From Puccinia triticina (Eukaryota; Basidiomycota; Pucciniomycetes; Pucciniales; Pucciniaceae): a stretch of 64,000 nucleotides of DNA. The stretch covers positions 4,733,001 to 4,797,000 of the forward strand of contig NC_070563.1 of assembly GCF_026914185.1 (NCBI RefSeq). The letters are read 5' to 3'. Below the pieces are notes generated by a model that saw nothing but the letters and a program-made list of their open reading frames with translations, searched no databases and was not told the DNA's origin. A program made the translations under genes and the position numbers. Positions 23,147-34,706 of the stretch are shown piece after piece (positions within the stretch are counted from its first letter, which is position 1; each line of letters opens with the position of its first letter).

Positions 23147-24200
23147 TAAGCCTCTCCTTTGGAGACGCTTTGCGCCTCCTTGGAGAGGCTTAGTTAAGCT
23201 TGCTAGGGATGGTGGCCGGCCCACCCAAACCCGCCTGGGTTTGGGCCGGGCGTGGGCTTGCTTTTTGGGGAAATTCCCACAGTTGGCCCGGCCGGTCAGA
23301 CCCGTGAAAGAAGTCGGGCGGGCGCGGGTACCCCTCCAGGTGCCCGTTGGGCACCCGACGGGCTGCCCCCGTCCGGGTGGCACCGTGGCCCCCGATGGTA
23401 ACCAGTCGAACGTGTAGTTCAACTATCCACCGGCCAACCGGAACTAGTTGGACGTGTTCTTGACGATTATTGGATGCGCTTGAGCAAATAAGCAGTCCAG
23501 GCCTTCATTTGCACCCAAGACTGGATGAAGAACATTGACCTAGCGGCTAAGAAGCGATTGGGTATTCTTCTTACTAGAGGCCAAGGCGGCTTCGCCGCTG
23601 CACTCGGTAATGTCTGGCAGCCCATCTAGCTTACAGTGCCACAAATATACGGGACACCCGGCCCAATTGTCAACCTTAGATAGAAAGATTGATCATTGCA
23701 CGACTGGACCCGACATATCATGGCTCCTCATTCCGTGGTACAGCTACTCGAGCCGAAAACTCGTGACCCACACAGGACGAGGAGATATCGCAAATCAGAA
23801 GTTGAAACAATCTCTGTCAATGACACATACGAGGGCTTTTATCGCTGAAGCGTTTGTCCGTTTCACATAATGATGTCTTAAAGACACACTCTTGCGCTAG
23901 CACCCTGTACCATTCCTGCGGCGGGGGATTCCGTGAAGAAGTGTTTGAATCGCTCGAAACAGCATCTGTATCCACCTGCTCTTATCGGTTCATCTGTTGG
24001 CATCTTATCCACCCGTTCTGGCTTCAACAATCTACCATTTCGCTCCTTTTTTCCTCCACCCCCAATCTGTCACTCCTTCAATTGAGCATAGTGCACCAAC
24101 AGAGCACTAGAGAAAAGCATCCCAAAATCCATTTGGCAATCTAACCCTCACCCCTGGCCTGCCAATATCTTCAACAACTTCGCAATTGCCATCCCTCGAA
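23147..24200. other. Intergenic; lone terminal hairpin and coding-like debris
   Basis: At 23149-23205 lies a hairpin AAGCCTCTCCTTTGG with its inverse ending GGCTTAGTTAAGC, one terminus of the MULE-like family. The rest up to the secreted-protein gene holds no supportable gene. The last few hundred bases should contain that gene's promoter. Confidence 0.45.
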
Positions 24201-26740
24201 ATGATTGGCCACTCTTTTAGAAAATGCACCACCCCAGCCTTCATTGTCATAAGTTTGATGTTATGCGCTGAAGCAAGCTCCCTGGCGCATACAATCGTTC
24301 GACGCTCCGATGTCACTGCCCTGCCCCGTACAACTACACTGTCACAACCCGTAGCCAATCAGGCCGTCAACGGAGTAGCCAAGAATTCTACTTCTGACGA
24401 CTGCACGTCTTATCCTCTCGACCAATCTACTTGGAATCGGTTTCATTGGGACGATTATCTTCGAACTTATCCAAATGGGGCAAACTTGACAACACAGGTT
24501 TGCCTTTTCATCCGCCTTTGCCTGTAAAAATGCATCAGATGGCTTTGCGGTGGAAGTCCAGCGCTCCCATCAGCTTCTTCACTCTCTGAGCTAACCATCG
24601 GATGTACGATTAAAAGCGGCTGTTTTCTTGAATTTTCCCCGTCAAATATATCCATCAGTCTACAGTATTCAAGAGCCAAGTTTGACCCCTCATTTTGTTG
24701 ATTTTCCACATAGGCATACGCTGCTTCGAAGGGCGCAGACAATTTCAGATGTGGAATTGGTAAGAAACGCTACCCACGTAGAAAGCCTTAACATCGCTAG
24801 CCTTGAAACTGACGCTGAATTATAATGGCCAGGTGCGAATTGCAACATAGGACAGGTGTGTTGATATTTGTTGGCTATCCTTCTGGTAGTCCGATGACAG
24901 AAGCTATCACCAAATACTCAAATAACTTTGTATCTTACCGATGACCAGCTTTGCAGTCCAGTGAGGGCACCAGATTGGTATATTCTTTATGCCACCCAAA
25001 ATCTGAATATATATCTCAACACATTACATCAAATTGCTGGCGAGGCAATTTCCCTCACCCAAAGTCAGTTCTTCCCTTTTTTTTCTCTTTAATCATTATT
25101 GTACTGAGCGTGGCGATTCTCTCTCATTGTTTCAACCAAACAATCAGATGCCATCGCCTCCGTCTGGAATGACCTGTGAGCACATCCACAACTTCAGCTT
25201 TAACGTTGCTGCCCATCAGCCAATGAATTTAGACAGGCAAATCGGATTATTAACTGCATCTCAACCCGATAGGTTTCCTGCCGTGGTCAATCATCGTGAT
25301 TTGGAAGCTGTATTTGGTCTCTCCGTTGTGGCGGCCACAGTCCAAGCGGTTGGAGCTCTTTACCTGCTACTTATCCCCAATCCAGCACTTCTCTTTACCG
25401 CGGCGCCATTTGCAATCATGTCAGTGATCAACATGCCGTTCACTCAGATAATGTGCGCCTCTTTGTTAGCAATCGTGCTGGGGCAATCGATCCTCGCATC
25501 TCATGACAGCAGTGGCCCTTTACAAACCAAGGAGTTTGACTATGTAAGCTTGCGGACTGCCTCCCTCGAGTGTTGGCTTAAAGTTAAAAACATCTGACTA
25601 ACCAAACACGACTTCCACTTCTCTTACATGTTTTTTTTTTTGAAAGTGGTCACAATTCAACTATCGATTATCCCAGTGGCAGGGAGAGACTGAACAATTA
25701 ATTGCCAACACTACTTCACGGGTATTCAATTCTGGAATCAACTCAGATCCGGCCTACAGCCTGAGTCAGATTCTTGTCAATGGAACCTTCTTGGGTCCAT
25801 TTGAGCGCAAGGATAGTTTTGAACTTCAAGCCAACTTGAAAAATGTTACCAAATCTATCGCGATCTCAAAACTACTTCGCTCTATGGTACGTTTCTTCGA
25901 ACAGCCAACCAATATTTGCAACTATTGCTAAGAAACTTCAATTTGATTCGGTTCACAGAATGCATTTGTTACGATCTCAAACGTTAGTCTATTCAATTCC
26001 TCCCTGTCCACCTAACTCGGCGATTGACAAATTTTCTTTTCAAAAACAAAAACAAATAACTAGGACCCTCATCCAGACAAGCGATGGAATTCAAAGGATG
26101 TACTCTCTTACCACAGTCCTAATGGAACGTGAGTTGAGATATTTTTATCTCAAAACCAGCCTAGTATTTTGTGGATTTGGTATCTCACTCATTCGCACCG
26201 TAACAATAGTCTCATGAATATCATTAGAGTTGTCCCTGGAAAAACAAAGGCCATCAATGATTTCAAGAACGGATATGCCTTGTTTGAAAAGCATGGAATT
26301 TCCACCGAGCACATTGCGGAAACCTCATTTCAGTGTCAGCAAAGATTTGGCATTCAGAAGAACCCTGTTGGAAGCCTCTCAGATATGAATCGCCAGTACG
26401 TTTAATCTTCACGTGATTTGATCACTATGGGAGTGCAAACAAGCTTATCAGGATCATATCCTTTTTCATTCACAGTAATGTTACTCAAGACCCTACTGTT
26501 TGCTCATTTGATTTGCCAGTTTGCGACATGAGACTTCCAGGTGAGTTAAAACCACTGTTTTCTTGACCGTATTCAAGCTTTAGCATACGCTTCAAGTCGA
26601 GTGTAATTTTTGAATGGTAGAATGCTGACTGCATATGCCATTACTATGTTACTTATTTCAAAACAGGATTTCAACATCAGAAACACAAACACAAAAGGAC
26701 TGTGAAGATTTGCAGGCAAATTCTGGGTCTACCCATCTAA
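24201..26740 (+). CDS. 12-exon gene, about 489 aa, signal peptide and hydrophobic middle
   Basis: Exons: 24201-24497, 24714-24759, 24833-24855, 24949-25063, 25148-25175, 25237-25543, 25647-25886, 25959-25982, 26064-26128, 26210-26395, 26476-26540, 26667-26740. All have GT-AG ends and the phases agree throughout. The N-terminus (residues about 10-30, TPAFIVISLMLCAEA) looks like a signal peptide. Exons 2-4 encode a cysteine cluster with CGIG, GQLC and PDW motifs. Exon 6 encodes two or three hydrophobic segments (residues about 165-240) that could span a membrane. Several N-x-S/T sites follow. The family resembles uncharacterised secreted or membrane proteins of basidiomycetes (possibly the DUF7872 type; recalled, not checked). 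The function is unknown; a cell-surface or secreted role is inferred from the signal peptide only. Confidence 0.75.
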
Positions 26741-26894
26741 AAAATTGCGCAATCTTTCCCAAATCATTTCTCCCTGGTGTGGTTCTTTCAAAACGCTGTA
26801 AAACCTGTAGAACTCTTATTGCGATCGTCATGATTATCGTCATGATTGTAGTCCCGTCATTCAAACCAAAATGAAATATTACAAATTTTAGGTC

Positions 26895-27175
26895 ATTGAC
26901 TCACTGCACTTATTTTCTTTTTTGGTGATAAACAACACCCCCATTCTACTAGCTTAACTAGGCTTCTCAAACAGAGAGTCCGCCCCCCCCCCCCCAGAGG
27001 TCTCTCTGTTGGAGAGTCTTATGAACAGTTTCTGTATTACAAATTTTCACTGCACTTATTTTTTTCGGTGATAAACAACACCCTTATTCTACTAACTTAA
27101 CTAGGCTTCTCAAACAGAGGGTCTACCCCCCCCCCCCCCAGAGGGCTCTCTGTAGGAGAGGCCTATGAACTCAAG
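26895..27175. repeat. About 148-bp tandem duplication with terminal hairpin
   Basis: The segment 'cactgcacttatttt...ggtgataaacaacaccc...cttaactaggcttctcaaacagag' occurs twice (from about 26898 and about 27046). Each copy contains CTTAACTAGGCTTCTC, a C-run of about 13-14, and GGAGAG, i.e. the hairpin end of the MULE-like family. Confidence 0.75.
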
Positions 27176-27924
27176 CCCTCTGTACACTCAAGCTGAAAAA
27201 CACTTTGCGCAAGGCAATCTCCTTGTTTCAGGGGCTGGGGGACCTGGCGCACCAAAGGTACCTTGCAAAGTGAGCCTCTGAAGGAGGGGCTTGTGAGTAC
27301 TCTCCCAGCTGTGGCCTGAGAGCTTTGGCTTTTTATGGCTTTTTTGGCCTCTTTGAGGCTATTGCACCTATAGCTCCCAAACCATCCGGCCAATCAACAT
27401 GCCATAAACTTCTTCATGTAGGCAATGATATTGGCTATGCGGCCATATTTCCTTTTCTTCCAGATTTCCAAGAATAGGTATCCCTCTGCTCAGGTGTTGA
27501 TGAGAGTCTCTTGGAACTTGGATTTTGTGAGTATCCCATAATCAGTGGTTTCTGTTATACTATGGGTTGTGCAGAATGAACATTTGGTGCCTTCTTCAAT
27601 TTGTATAGTGTATGTATGAAACAAGTAGTAGAGGGCAGTATGGTTATGTCTTTATCTATGTATTTGATACCATCCAAGTATAGGATCTATATTTGCATAA
27701 GGCATAGAGAAGAAATGTGGAAGAATCAAGAAGAACCCTTCAGTTCAGTTTGGGGACTTATGTGTGTTGAGAGCTGAGACACAATTACACACTATACACT
27801 TATTGCTTACCCACATATATCCATACATATGCATATAGTCAGTAGAACTCTAACCTAGTGATACCGGATCTTCAAACCTAGTCTTGTACCTAGTGTATAT
27901 CTATCCACCCGCCCCCACTCCCCT
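27176..27924. other. Intergenic, nothing recognised
   Basis: AT-rich sequence with 'tatatccatacatatgcatata' low complexity; no gene or element ends can be supported. Confidence 0.4.
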
Positions 27925-29486
27925 AACCCCCTATAAATGGGGGTAATGTAAAATTCATACATTTTTTGACTTGATTCATACAAGTTTCATGCCTACAGTG
28001 ACACTCAGGGGATTTTCCAGTTTCTCATACATTTTTAATGCCTACCATTGCTGCCAAGGGGGGGGGGGGGGCGCAAAAAAATCTTGGGAACACCTGTAAG
28101 GTGGGGTACCAAAAGTAAGGGCCTGTGCTTCAATTTTTCAAAATTTCCACTTTTCTTGTCCTCTATACAAAGAAAGAAAACAATGGGAGGGTTCAATTGA
28201 AATTCTTCACTTTTGGGCTCAAGAATGCCTTCTGGTGATTTTCAGCTTGAGTTTTATGAAGTAAGGGTGTTCAAAGTTGAAATCATATTTTTTTCAAATC
28301 ATAAAATCATAAAATCATAACACTTTTGAGTGATCATTTTTTATGTACTGTATTAGAATTGTTGCTCTTTTTTGAGTGATTGGGTGTTACACATTTTTTT
28401 CAGATTGAAATTTTATGAATTTATGGTGTTATGATTTTATGCAGTCAACTTTGAACACCCCTAGTATTGAGGGATGGTAAAATTGAATTTTGATGCCCTA
28501 TGCCAATGGTATAGGCCCTAAGACAAGGTGTGCTGCTGAGGGGGGGAAGGGGGCTTTGCTGCAAACTTGTGGAAGTCCCTCTTCTGCGGGGGGGCGGGCA
28601 GCCCTGGTTGCGGAGCGACCCCTCCGAAGGAGGGACTTGAGTCCAAAACTGACTTACAACCGCGTCACGGTTGGCCAGTTTTGGTGTAGCCGACTTTTGG
28701 ATGGCTGCACCTCTTGTACATGCATCTCCCCGGAGGTAAAAAGTTGGGTCGGAGATAGAGGAGGATGGTGCGGACCTCCTCATCCACTTTTCAAAAGAAA
28801 ATATTGAAATTTGGAGCAGCAGGATTTTTTTCAAGATTTTGAAAATCTGAAAATCTGACTCTTCAGGATTGAACTGAAGTTGATTCTTGGCTTCTCAACC
28901 AGGATCCCTCCTTCACAAAATTCCTCAAAAAAAATTCTGATTACTATCCTGGGATGGCCATCTTGTCCTCTATTGATTACATAAGGAATGGTTTGGTTTG
29001 AAGAAAAAAAAACAAAGTCATGTTGAACTAAAATTGGCTTGTAAAAAATCCTACACATGCAATTTTTGAAAAATTCAAAATCCTTCTTGATGGGGATGAA
29101 GACCCCCATCTTGGGCATACCCTGCCCAACATTATTATTGACTGGGTATTTGGGTGTATTTTATAGGATTTTTACAAAAAAAAAAGGACCTCAGAAGCCC
29201 AACCGTGACACGCGAGCATGCGCGTTTTAGACACAAGCCTCTCCCGCACTTCGTGCGGTCGACGGAGAGGCTGTACACGCTTGGCTTTGCTGGGGCACTC
29301 TCAGGAATTTCATCCATACATCTTGGTTACTACCCTCCCTTACCCAGGAAAAATTTCATACACTTGAAGTGCTTACCATTGAGGCCAAAAAAGCCCATTC
29401 ATACCATTTTTGTGCCTACCATTTTGGGTTTTTGCCAAAAAAATTCATACATTTGCCTTACCCCCATTTATAGGGGGTTTCCAGGG
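27925..29486. mobile_element. Long copy of the CCCCCTATAAATGGGGG-ended element
   Basis: The left end AACCCCCTATAAATGGGGGTAATG and right end TTACCCCCATTTATAGGGGGTTTCCAGG match the copy at 20872-21492, as do interior blocks ('cattgctgcc', 'ccctatgccaatggtatagg'). It is longer because of insertions: a 199-bp element (28264-28462) and hairpin family blocks at 28573-28640 and 29225-29275. No coding capacity is evident. Confidence 0.7.
28264..28462. mobile_element. 199-bp foldback MITE, TSD AGTA, nested
   Basis: Ends AGGGTGTTCAAAGTTGA and TCAACTTTGAACACCCCT are inverted. AGTA occurs at 28260-28263 and 28463-28466. Comparison with the empty site in the sister element (near 21190, 'gaagtattgaggg') supports the boundaries. 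A truncated relative with TCATAAAATCATAAC and TCAACTTTGAACAC lies at about 43040-43198. Confidence 0.75.
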
Positions 29487-29620
29487 TCCTCTCTCTTCAT
29501 CGAGATAGGAGGATCGGACCTCGGCGATCATTGTATAGCTTCCTTGAGTTCCTTATATTATGCAAGTTACAAGTCCCTCCTTCGGAAGCTCGCTTGGTTA
29601 AGTTAGGGTACTGTAAGATT

Positions 29621-29689
29621 CGAACTTAACTAAGTCCCTCTCTTGCCTGAGGCTTTGCCGGAGGCGAGAGAGGGACTTAGTTAAGTTCG
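29621..29689. mobile_element. 69-bp foldback element, TSD TGTAAGATT
   Basis: CGAACTTAACTAAGTCCCTC at the left is mirrored by GAGGGACTTAGTTAAGTTCG at the right, with an inner stem (GCCTGAGGCTTTGCCGGAGGC). An exact 9-bp repeat TGTAAGATT flanks it (29612-29620, 29690-29698). The element is essentially one terminal hairpin of the 740-840 bp MULE-like elements standing alone. It lies about 175 bp upstream of the thioredoxin-fold gene. Confidence 0.9.
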
Positions 29690-29862
29690 TGTAAGATTGT
29701 GAGCCGGGCCACCTGGCGAGATCGGATATAGGGATATCTGGCTGCACTGCCGGATACCCGTGGCTTTGGAGAGCCCAAAAACCGGTGTTCTTGACCGTTT
29801 CTCGCACTTTGGCACTTTGGAGGCTCCCACCACCAACAACCACCGCAACCAAGACGAACTGG

Positions 29863-31239
29863 ATGATGACGATGGCCTCGAGCATCCAAAAAATTAACCG
29901 GACGACGCTCATCAAGCTCTTCATCAGTCTCATCTTCATCAGCTCCTGCGTCCATGCTCACCAGAATCAACAGGTCATCCTCGATTTTGATGGAGAAGAC
30001 CCACAACCAACCACGGCTACGGCACCCACGATTGATACCCCACAAGCCGTCCCGACAGGACTTCCCGCGCAATTGATCAAAAAAGTCACCGGGTGGAACG
30101 ACACAGTCATCGCCAAAATTCTCGGCCAGATCTCTCCTCGCCCCCCTCATCCCTTCGTGGTACCGATTACCGACGAGAACTACCAGGAGGTGATCGAATC
30201 AGAGATCGATCTCATCCGTCCCGGCTGGGGCAGCGATCAGGATACCGTATGGGTCATCTCCGTGTACGTCAGCCTCAGCCGTGATGAACGTTATCCCTGA
30301 AGCCACGCCGACTTATTCCTGGCGAGTCTCTCCGGCTGCCATTTTACAGCGTTGCAACCGACAGACCTTCGACCCTGTTTGACGAGGAGTTCGGTAAACT
30401 CGCGTCGAACTCGTCCCTAGCCACTAAGCCGATCCCTCCCAAGACGCGAGATGACGAGCCCACCGTGGTCCAAAAAGATCCCTCGGACGATTACATTTTC
30501 AAGCCCCAGATCAAATTCGCCCGGATCGATTACATGGCCAACACGGATTTCACGCTGACAAAATGGTTGATATTCAAGTTGAGCAAAGCCCGATCAAGTT
30601 TCAAAACTAATTTGCTTGCTGATCCGTCTTTTTCCTGAAACTCTTGAAAAATAGGTGCCCCGTTTTGGTGGTTGTCACCAAAAGAGGAAAGGAAGTCAGG
30701 TTCTTCAAGACTGGCGCGAGCCCTCCTCCAGCTGAACATCTAGGCGACTTTCTACGAGAAGAGAGATATCTACTCAAGCCGGTCTGGAATTCGACGTTTT
30801 CGGAGGGCAATTCGGGGTAAGACGAGGTCCCCCTAAGCCCTTTCTTCCCACCATAGTCCAGCAAGACGTAGTGCTGATGATTTTCTCGGGTTGGTTGGAT
30901 AACAGGGAATGGGTGGTGGTTGGGTTGGGAAGGGCTTTCCAAGGCTTCCACATGTTGACCGATAAAGTGCCCGGCTGGCTACTGATGATCGTCACGAGCA
31001 TGCTCGGAACTAGTCTCATGCAATGGCTCCACAAATCCACTCCCAAGAATACCACCAACCCTCGGTCTATTAACCCCCCTTCCACTAAAACCTCACAAAA
31101 TCCTAAGCCCGACACGCTTGCCTCTCAAAACCTCAAAAAAGAACTCGCAGACGCCGCCGTCCAACTCGCTCAAATCACCGACCAAAAGGGTAGCTCGTCC
31201 GCAAAGACTCAATCTACCACCCCTCGACGGAGAAAATAA
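29863..31239 (+). CDS. Membrane thioredoxin-fold protein, about 383 aa
   Basis: Exons are 29863-30267, 30327-30577, 30655-30816 and 30906-31239, with GT-AG introns of 59-89 nt and consistent phases. The start is the first of two adjacent ATGs; a third ATG (29872) is also possible. Residues about 12-30 (TTLIKLFISLIFISS) form a signal peptide or anchor. The middle contains strands typical of a thioredoxin fold: VWVISVY in exon 1 and CPVLVVVTKRGKEVRFF at the exon 2/3 junction, the latter matching the beta3-turn-beta4 part. I see no CxxC redox motif, so catalytic disulphide exchange is doubtful. A C-terminal hydrophobic helix (WLLMIVTSMLGTSLM) is followed by a Lys/Ser-rich tail ending PRRRK. It is probably an ER or endomembrane protein of the TMX-like kind; substrate unknown. 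Confidence 0.65.
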
Positions 31240-32025
31240 ACATAAGACGATTACCTACTTCCTTCACATTATTTCTCCTCCAACCTCTTGATCTCTTGAC
31301 GCTTATTTTCATGAGCCCGAAAGAAGATTTTTGTATTCTCTTTTTTCATTTGTTAACTCGTCTTACTGTTCTTCAATGTAAAGCTTGCTCCCTCTGAATC
31401 GCATACGAAAACTGAACAATTCTCTCTTGTTTTAACCACGGAATCTTCAACCCACATACATAGATAATTGTTACATTGCTCTAGTCTACTGTAGTTATAT
31501 CGCGTATTCATACAAAAGAAACATGGTGCATAAGTTGGTAGAACTTGTAATACATCTCTTATCTGTCACTCGGCTACCAAAAGCCAGCCCTAAAGCGCAG
31601 GGCTCACACGGTGCAAACAGAGGCTGCGACCTGTCCCACAAACCTATAGCTCAATCACCGCACCCTATGATGCTGCAACGAGTTGACCAAAACGTACATT
31701 GGAAGCTCGTAACGTTGAGACACTTCATACATAGTATAGCCCGAACACCCCCTGCCTGTGTAAAGGTGATGTCTGCAAGGTTTTATTCGCCGCAGTTTGT
31801 CTCATATTCACACCCGGCATCAGCAGAATACTTTGTACGGATCACATGGATGACAGCATCACGTTTGAACGTCGCTTTGAAACGCCGGACATGGTCAGTT
31901 TCACAATTCTGAACAATTTTGTGTAGTTTTAAAATCGTTGCGAGTTGACGGAAAATTGTCCTCCACCGTTCGAGGATTGAAAAGGACTGTGGGAATCGAC
32001 TTGCTTGGGCTGACACGTAGGAAAA
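31240..32025. other. Intergenic between two plus-strand genes
   Basis: 3' flank of the thioredoxin-fold gene. A 77-codon minus-strand frame (32016-31783) lacks an ATG and was not called. Nothing else is recognised. Confidence 0.4.
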
Positions 32026-32662
32026 ATGGGGAATCTCCTGAAATTTGGCCTATTCTCCTTCTCCCTGCCTCATCTTCTTTCAGCCAGCTTAAATGATCCG
32101 AAATTTAGACCTCTAACCAGAGAAACAGCATGGAATGATGCGATTTCTGGGATCTACTGCGACCAAAGTTGGTCAAAAGCTCCAACTGTTCAAGGTGAAC
32201 TCTCTGTGCGCTTCTCTCCCTGACTGGCCAGCCTTTTGGACTAATAACAACTCCGAGTTCAGATCTGCTTTCGGTCCCAATAACAGGATCACAATCAAAG
32301 AAACGACCGACAACATTGAATCTGTTTTATGGTCAGTCAGCTGAATATACTGGTGTTTCTTGAGACAAGACAACAGGGTTGAATCCAATTCTTCTCTTTG
32401 GTTATCTACATTCTAATTAATCATTCAGATGGCGGAGGTGATTGCTCCTTTGTGGGTTGTAGCCATCTTGCAGGCCAGAATAGGCCATCTAATAATGAGC
32501 TAGCTGCCAACAGGGTTGGGCATAACAAAATTGACACACCAGCTGCGAAGAAACACAAATTAGACCTAACTCTATCCTTGGGTCTCCCCGCTTCGGACGG
32601 TCACGCTAGTACAGCTTATTTGCCTGTTCTTAATGACTCCCAAGGATGTTAGCCAGCTACGG
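32026..32662 (+). pseudogene. 5' exons of an interrupted gene with signal-peptide-like start
   Basis: An ATG at 32026 opens a hydrophobic N-terminus (MGNLLKFGLFSFSLPHLLSA), a plausible signal peptide. Exon-like segments follow at about 32026-32193, 32231-32333 and 32428-32662, but I could not make all splice phases agree. The last segment contains an in-frame TAG (32650-32652) shortly before a strong GTAAGT donor (32663). Ignoring that TAG, donor phase 1 matches the phase needed at a good acceptor (TACACAG, ending 34871), so this is probably the upstream part of the gene continuing at 34872-36940. Function not recognised. Confidence 0.45.
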
Positions 32663-32766
32663 GTAAGTCTATTTTTTGAGAGAAAAATCATTCCAGTAAG
32701 CAAGATCAACAGAGAGGATTCACAAGGAAAGAAAATTATGCAATCATATTTGGCTGATCTGTCTAT

Positions 32767-32910
32767 TGTTGTGACTTGGGTCACAGGGTTACTCGGCTGC
32801 GGCTCTCTGCTGCGGAGAAGACTACGTCTCCTCCGCCAGAGGCTCAGTCGAGCAAGTTCATCACCATTACCATCATAGTTTTCCCCGATATCATCGTCTG
32901 AGTTCCATCA
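32767..32910 (+). repeat. 5' LTR, 144 bp
   Basis: Starts TGTTG and ends CATCA. It keeps CpG at three positions (ACTCGGC, AGTCGAG, CCCGAT) where the 3' LTR has TG or CA. Confidence 0.92.
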
Positions 32911-32922
32911 GGTTATGAGCCC
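32911..32922 (+). promoter_or_regulatory. Primer-binding site matching initiator tRNA-Met anticodon arm
   Basis: GGTTATGAGCCC directly follows the LTR. Its complement GGGCTCATAACC is the anticodon stem-loop of initiator tRNA-Met, as used by Drosophila copia, which primes with a 5' half-tRNA rather than the tRNA 3' end. This assigns the element to the copia-like group despite the absence of pol. Confidence 0.75.
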
Positions 32923-33102
32923 TTAAGGTGTCTCGCTCCTGTTATTCCAGTTTATTTGCTGAAGAAAAAATTTATACCGACGCAGAATACCGGCTTTTGA
33001 TCCTCCTCTTTCCCAACCTGAAGCAACATACCAGATTTTTTTTAATTCTCTTAATTATTCACCTCTACGTTCAATCTCTTCAAATATTTTCTCAACGTCT
33101 GA

Positions 33103-34587
33103 ATGGATCCCCACCTGTACGGCGCTCACGGTCGAATTCGTCTATTCCTGGCGGACTTGAATGCCGTTCTTGGAAATTTCTCAGCTCCGATCCCCTGCGG
33201 GCCCACTCCGACATTCAATCAGATTGGATTTCCCCAGAATTTGCACAGTGGTTTTCATCAACAGTCATCCTGGAAGCGACCGACTCTTTGTTCCCGGACA
33301 TGGAAAGAAGGGCACCCAAAAACACATTCTCAGAGGTCTCAAAGTACTCGTCAGACCCCACCGTCCGTCCCTTCGACAAATTGTTTCAAATTCAATAGCA
33401 CTCCAAATGCAAGCACGGCGCAGTGTTCAGCGAGTCATCGGCCAGTCTGTATTCAAGGTCGACACGGACCACTCAAACCCCAAACTGTTGCGCGGAGTCT
33501 TAGTCTGCAATTGAGTTATCGGCATCAAACGGTTAATGATCCTTGCGAAGAAGACCATCGATTGCTGGAGGAGATGCAAGATGCAAGCGTTGTCAGTGAC
33601 TGTGACGAGAGCTCAATAGCCGGAGATGTTGATGTTTTGATTGATTCTGAGCTGTCATCAGAGTTGCAAGACCAGCCAGATTTGGATGATCAGCCCGAGT
33701 TAGAGGTTGAACTAGGTCCTGAATGCTGTTATCCTATCTCAACACCTGCGGCACCCATCGAGCTTGAAGTGGATCCACCGCATTCTCACAGCAACGAAAG
33801 CAAAGATGGCCACCAATCTAACTCCGTTATTGGTTCTATTCTGACTACTCAAACGGTACATGCTTCATCCGACAATACCGCTTTCTTTCGACCGATCCTA
33901 ACACCTGCGCCGCTGCCGGACCCCGTCATGACTCCTAGACGTCCGTTTGTTCCATCGCTTCGGACTCCCTTCGTTTTGAGACGGCCCGAGGAGCAATTCT
34001 CTGACCACGAAAATGAAGTTTTGCTATCAAGAACACCTTGACAACGTACACCCTACAGATCCTTTCGCCTGACTCCAATCAATGATTTGCGCAGTGATGA
34101 CAGCGCCTCTGAAGACGAAGCTCCGAGGCCGATATTTAACCGGAATCAGCGTTTTCAACCACAGGATCCCCGCCGACACAATAACCGCCGGCACGCTTTC
34201 AATCTGCGCAATCAACATCCAAACAATGTCCACCTGAACAAACAACACCTGCAAGAAACCCGCTGGCGTAATTCCTACCTGCACACTCACAGCCTCAACA
34301 ATATCTCCCCAGCCTCTCATGAATCTTCCTTATCTCCTCAACATTCCTCATCCCGACTATCTGAACATCACTATCCCAACTACTCTGATCAATCCACCTC
34401 AGTCAACAACAACTATGACTCTGAAAACAACAATTTCAATGACAGCTACAACTCCGAGAACAACTACATAGATAATGACCATCCAGATTTCAATGATTAT
34501 GGTAACACTGAGTTTGAAAATTATGAGGCTGGTTGTGAAGAGTTTGATGATGGCAGAAGCTTTGATTGTTATGATGAAGATTTCTAG
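33103..34587 (+). pseudogene. Internal reading frame of the LTR element with one TGA
   Basis: A single frame of 495 codons from ATG 33103 to the TAG at 34587 is broken only by TGA at 34039-34041, where the next bases make CGA a likely ancestor (CpG decay). The second half is acidic (many Asp/Glu and Ser), and the last 100 residues are Asn/Asp/Tyr-rich and probably disordered. I see no CCHC knuckle or capsid motif, so calling it Gag is only positional. Between 33103 and 33398 all three forward frames are open, and another frame starting at 32928 may be the true 5' part if a frameshift occurred. Confidence 0.5.
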
Positions 34588-34694
34588 TTTTTCATTTCTA
34601 TTTTTTCATCTTTCAATTTTTTTTAAGTCTATTCTCTTTCTCAGCTTGTATGTAGACACAGCCTTTTCTTGGTGGTAGGTTTCTTAGAGCCTTG

Positions 34695-34706
34695 CCGAGG
34701 GGGGGC
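34695..34706 (+). promoter_or_regulatory. Polypurine tract before the 3' LTR
   Basis: CCGAGGGGGGGC ends immediately before the TGTTG of the 3' LTR, the expected place for the plus-strand primer. Confidence 0.7.

Noticed and set aside
25176..25197. A 22-nt intron in the 12-exon gene (GTGAGC to TTCAG)
   Set aside because: It keeps the frame but is far shorter than the other introns; the acceptor at 25236 also keeps the frame and gives a normal 61-nt intron.
31783..32016. 77-codon minus-strand frame with a faint LYR-protein look
   Set aside because: No ATG, no conserved motif that I can defend, and it overlaps the space between two plus-strand genes.
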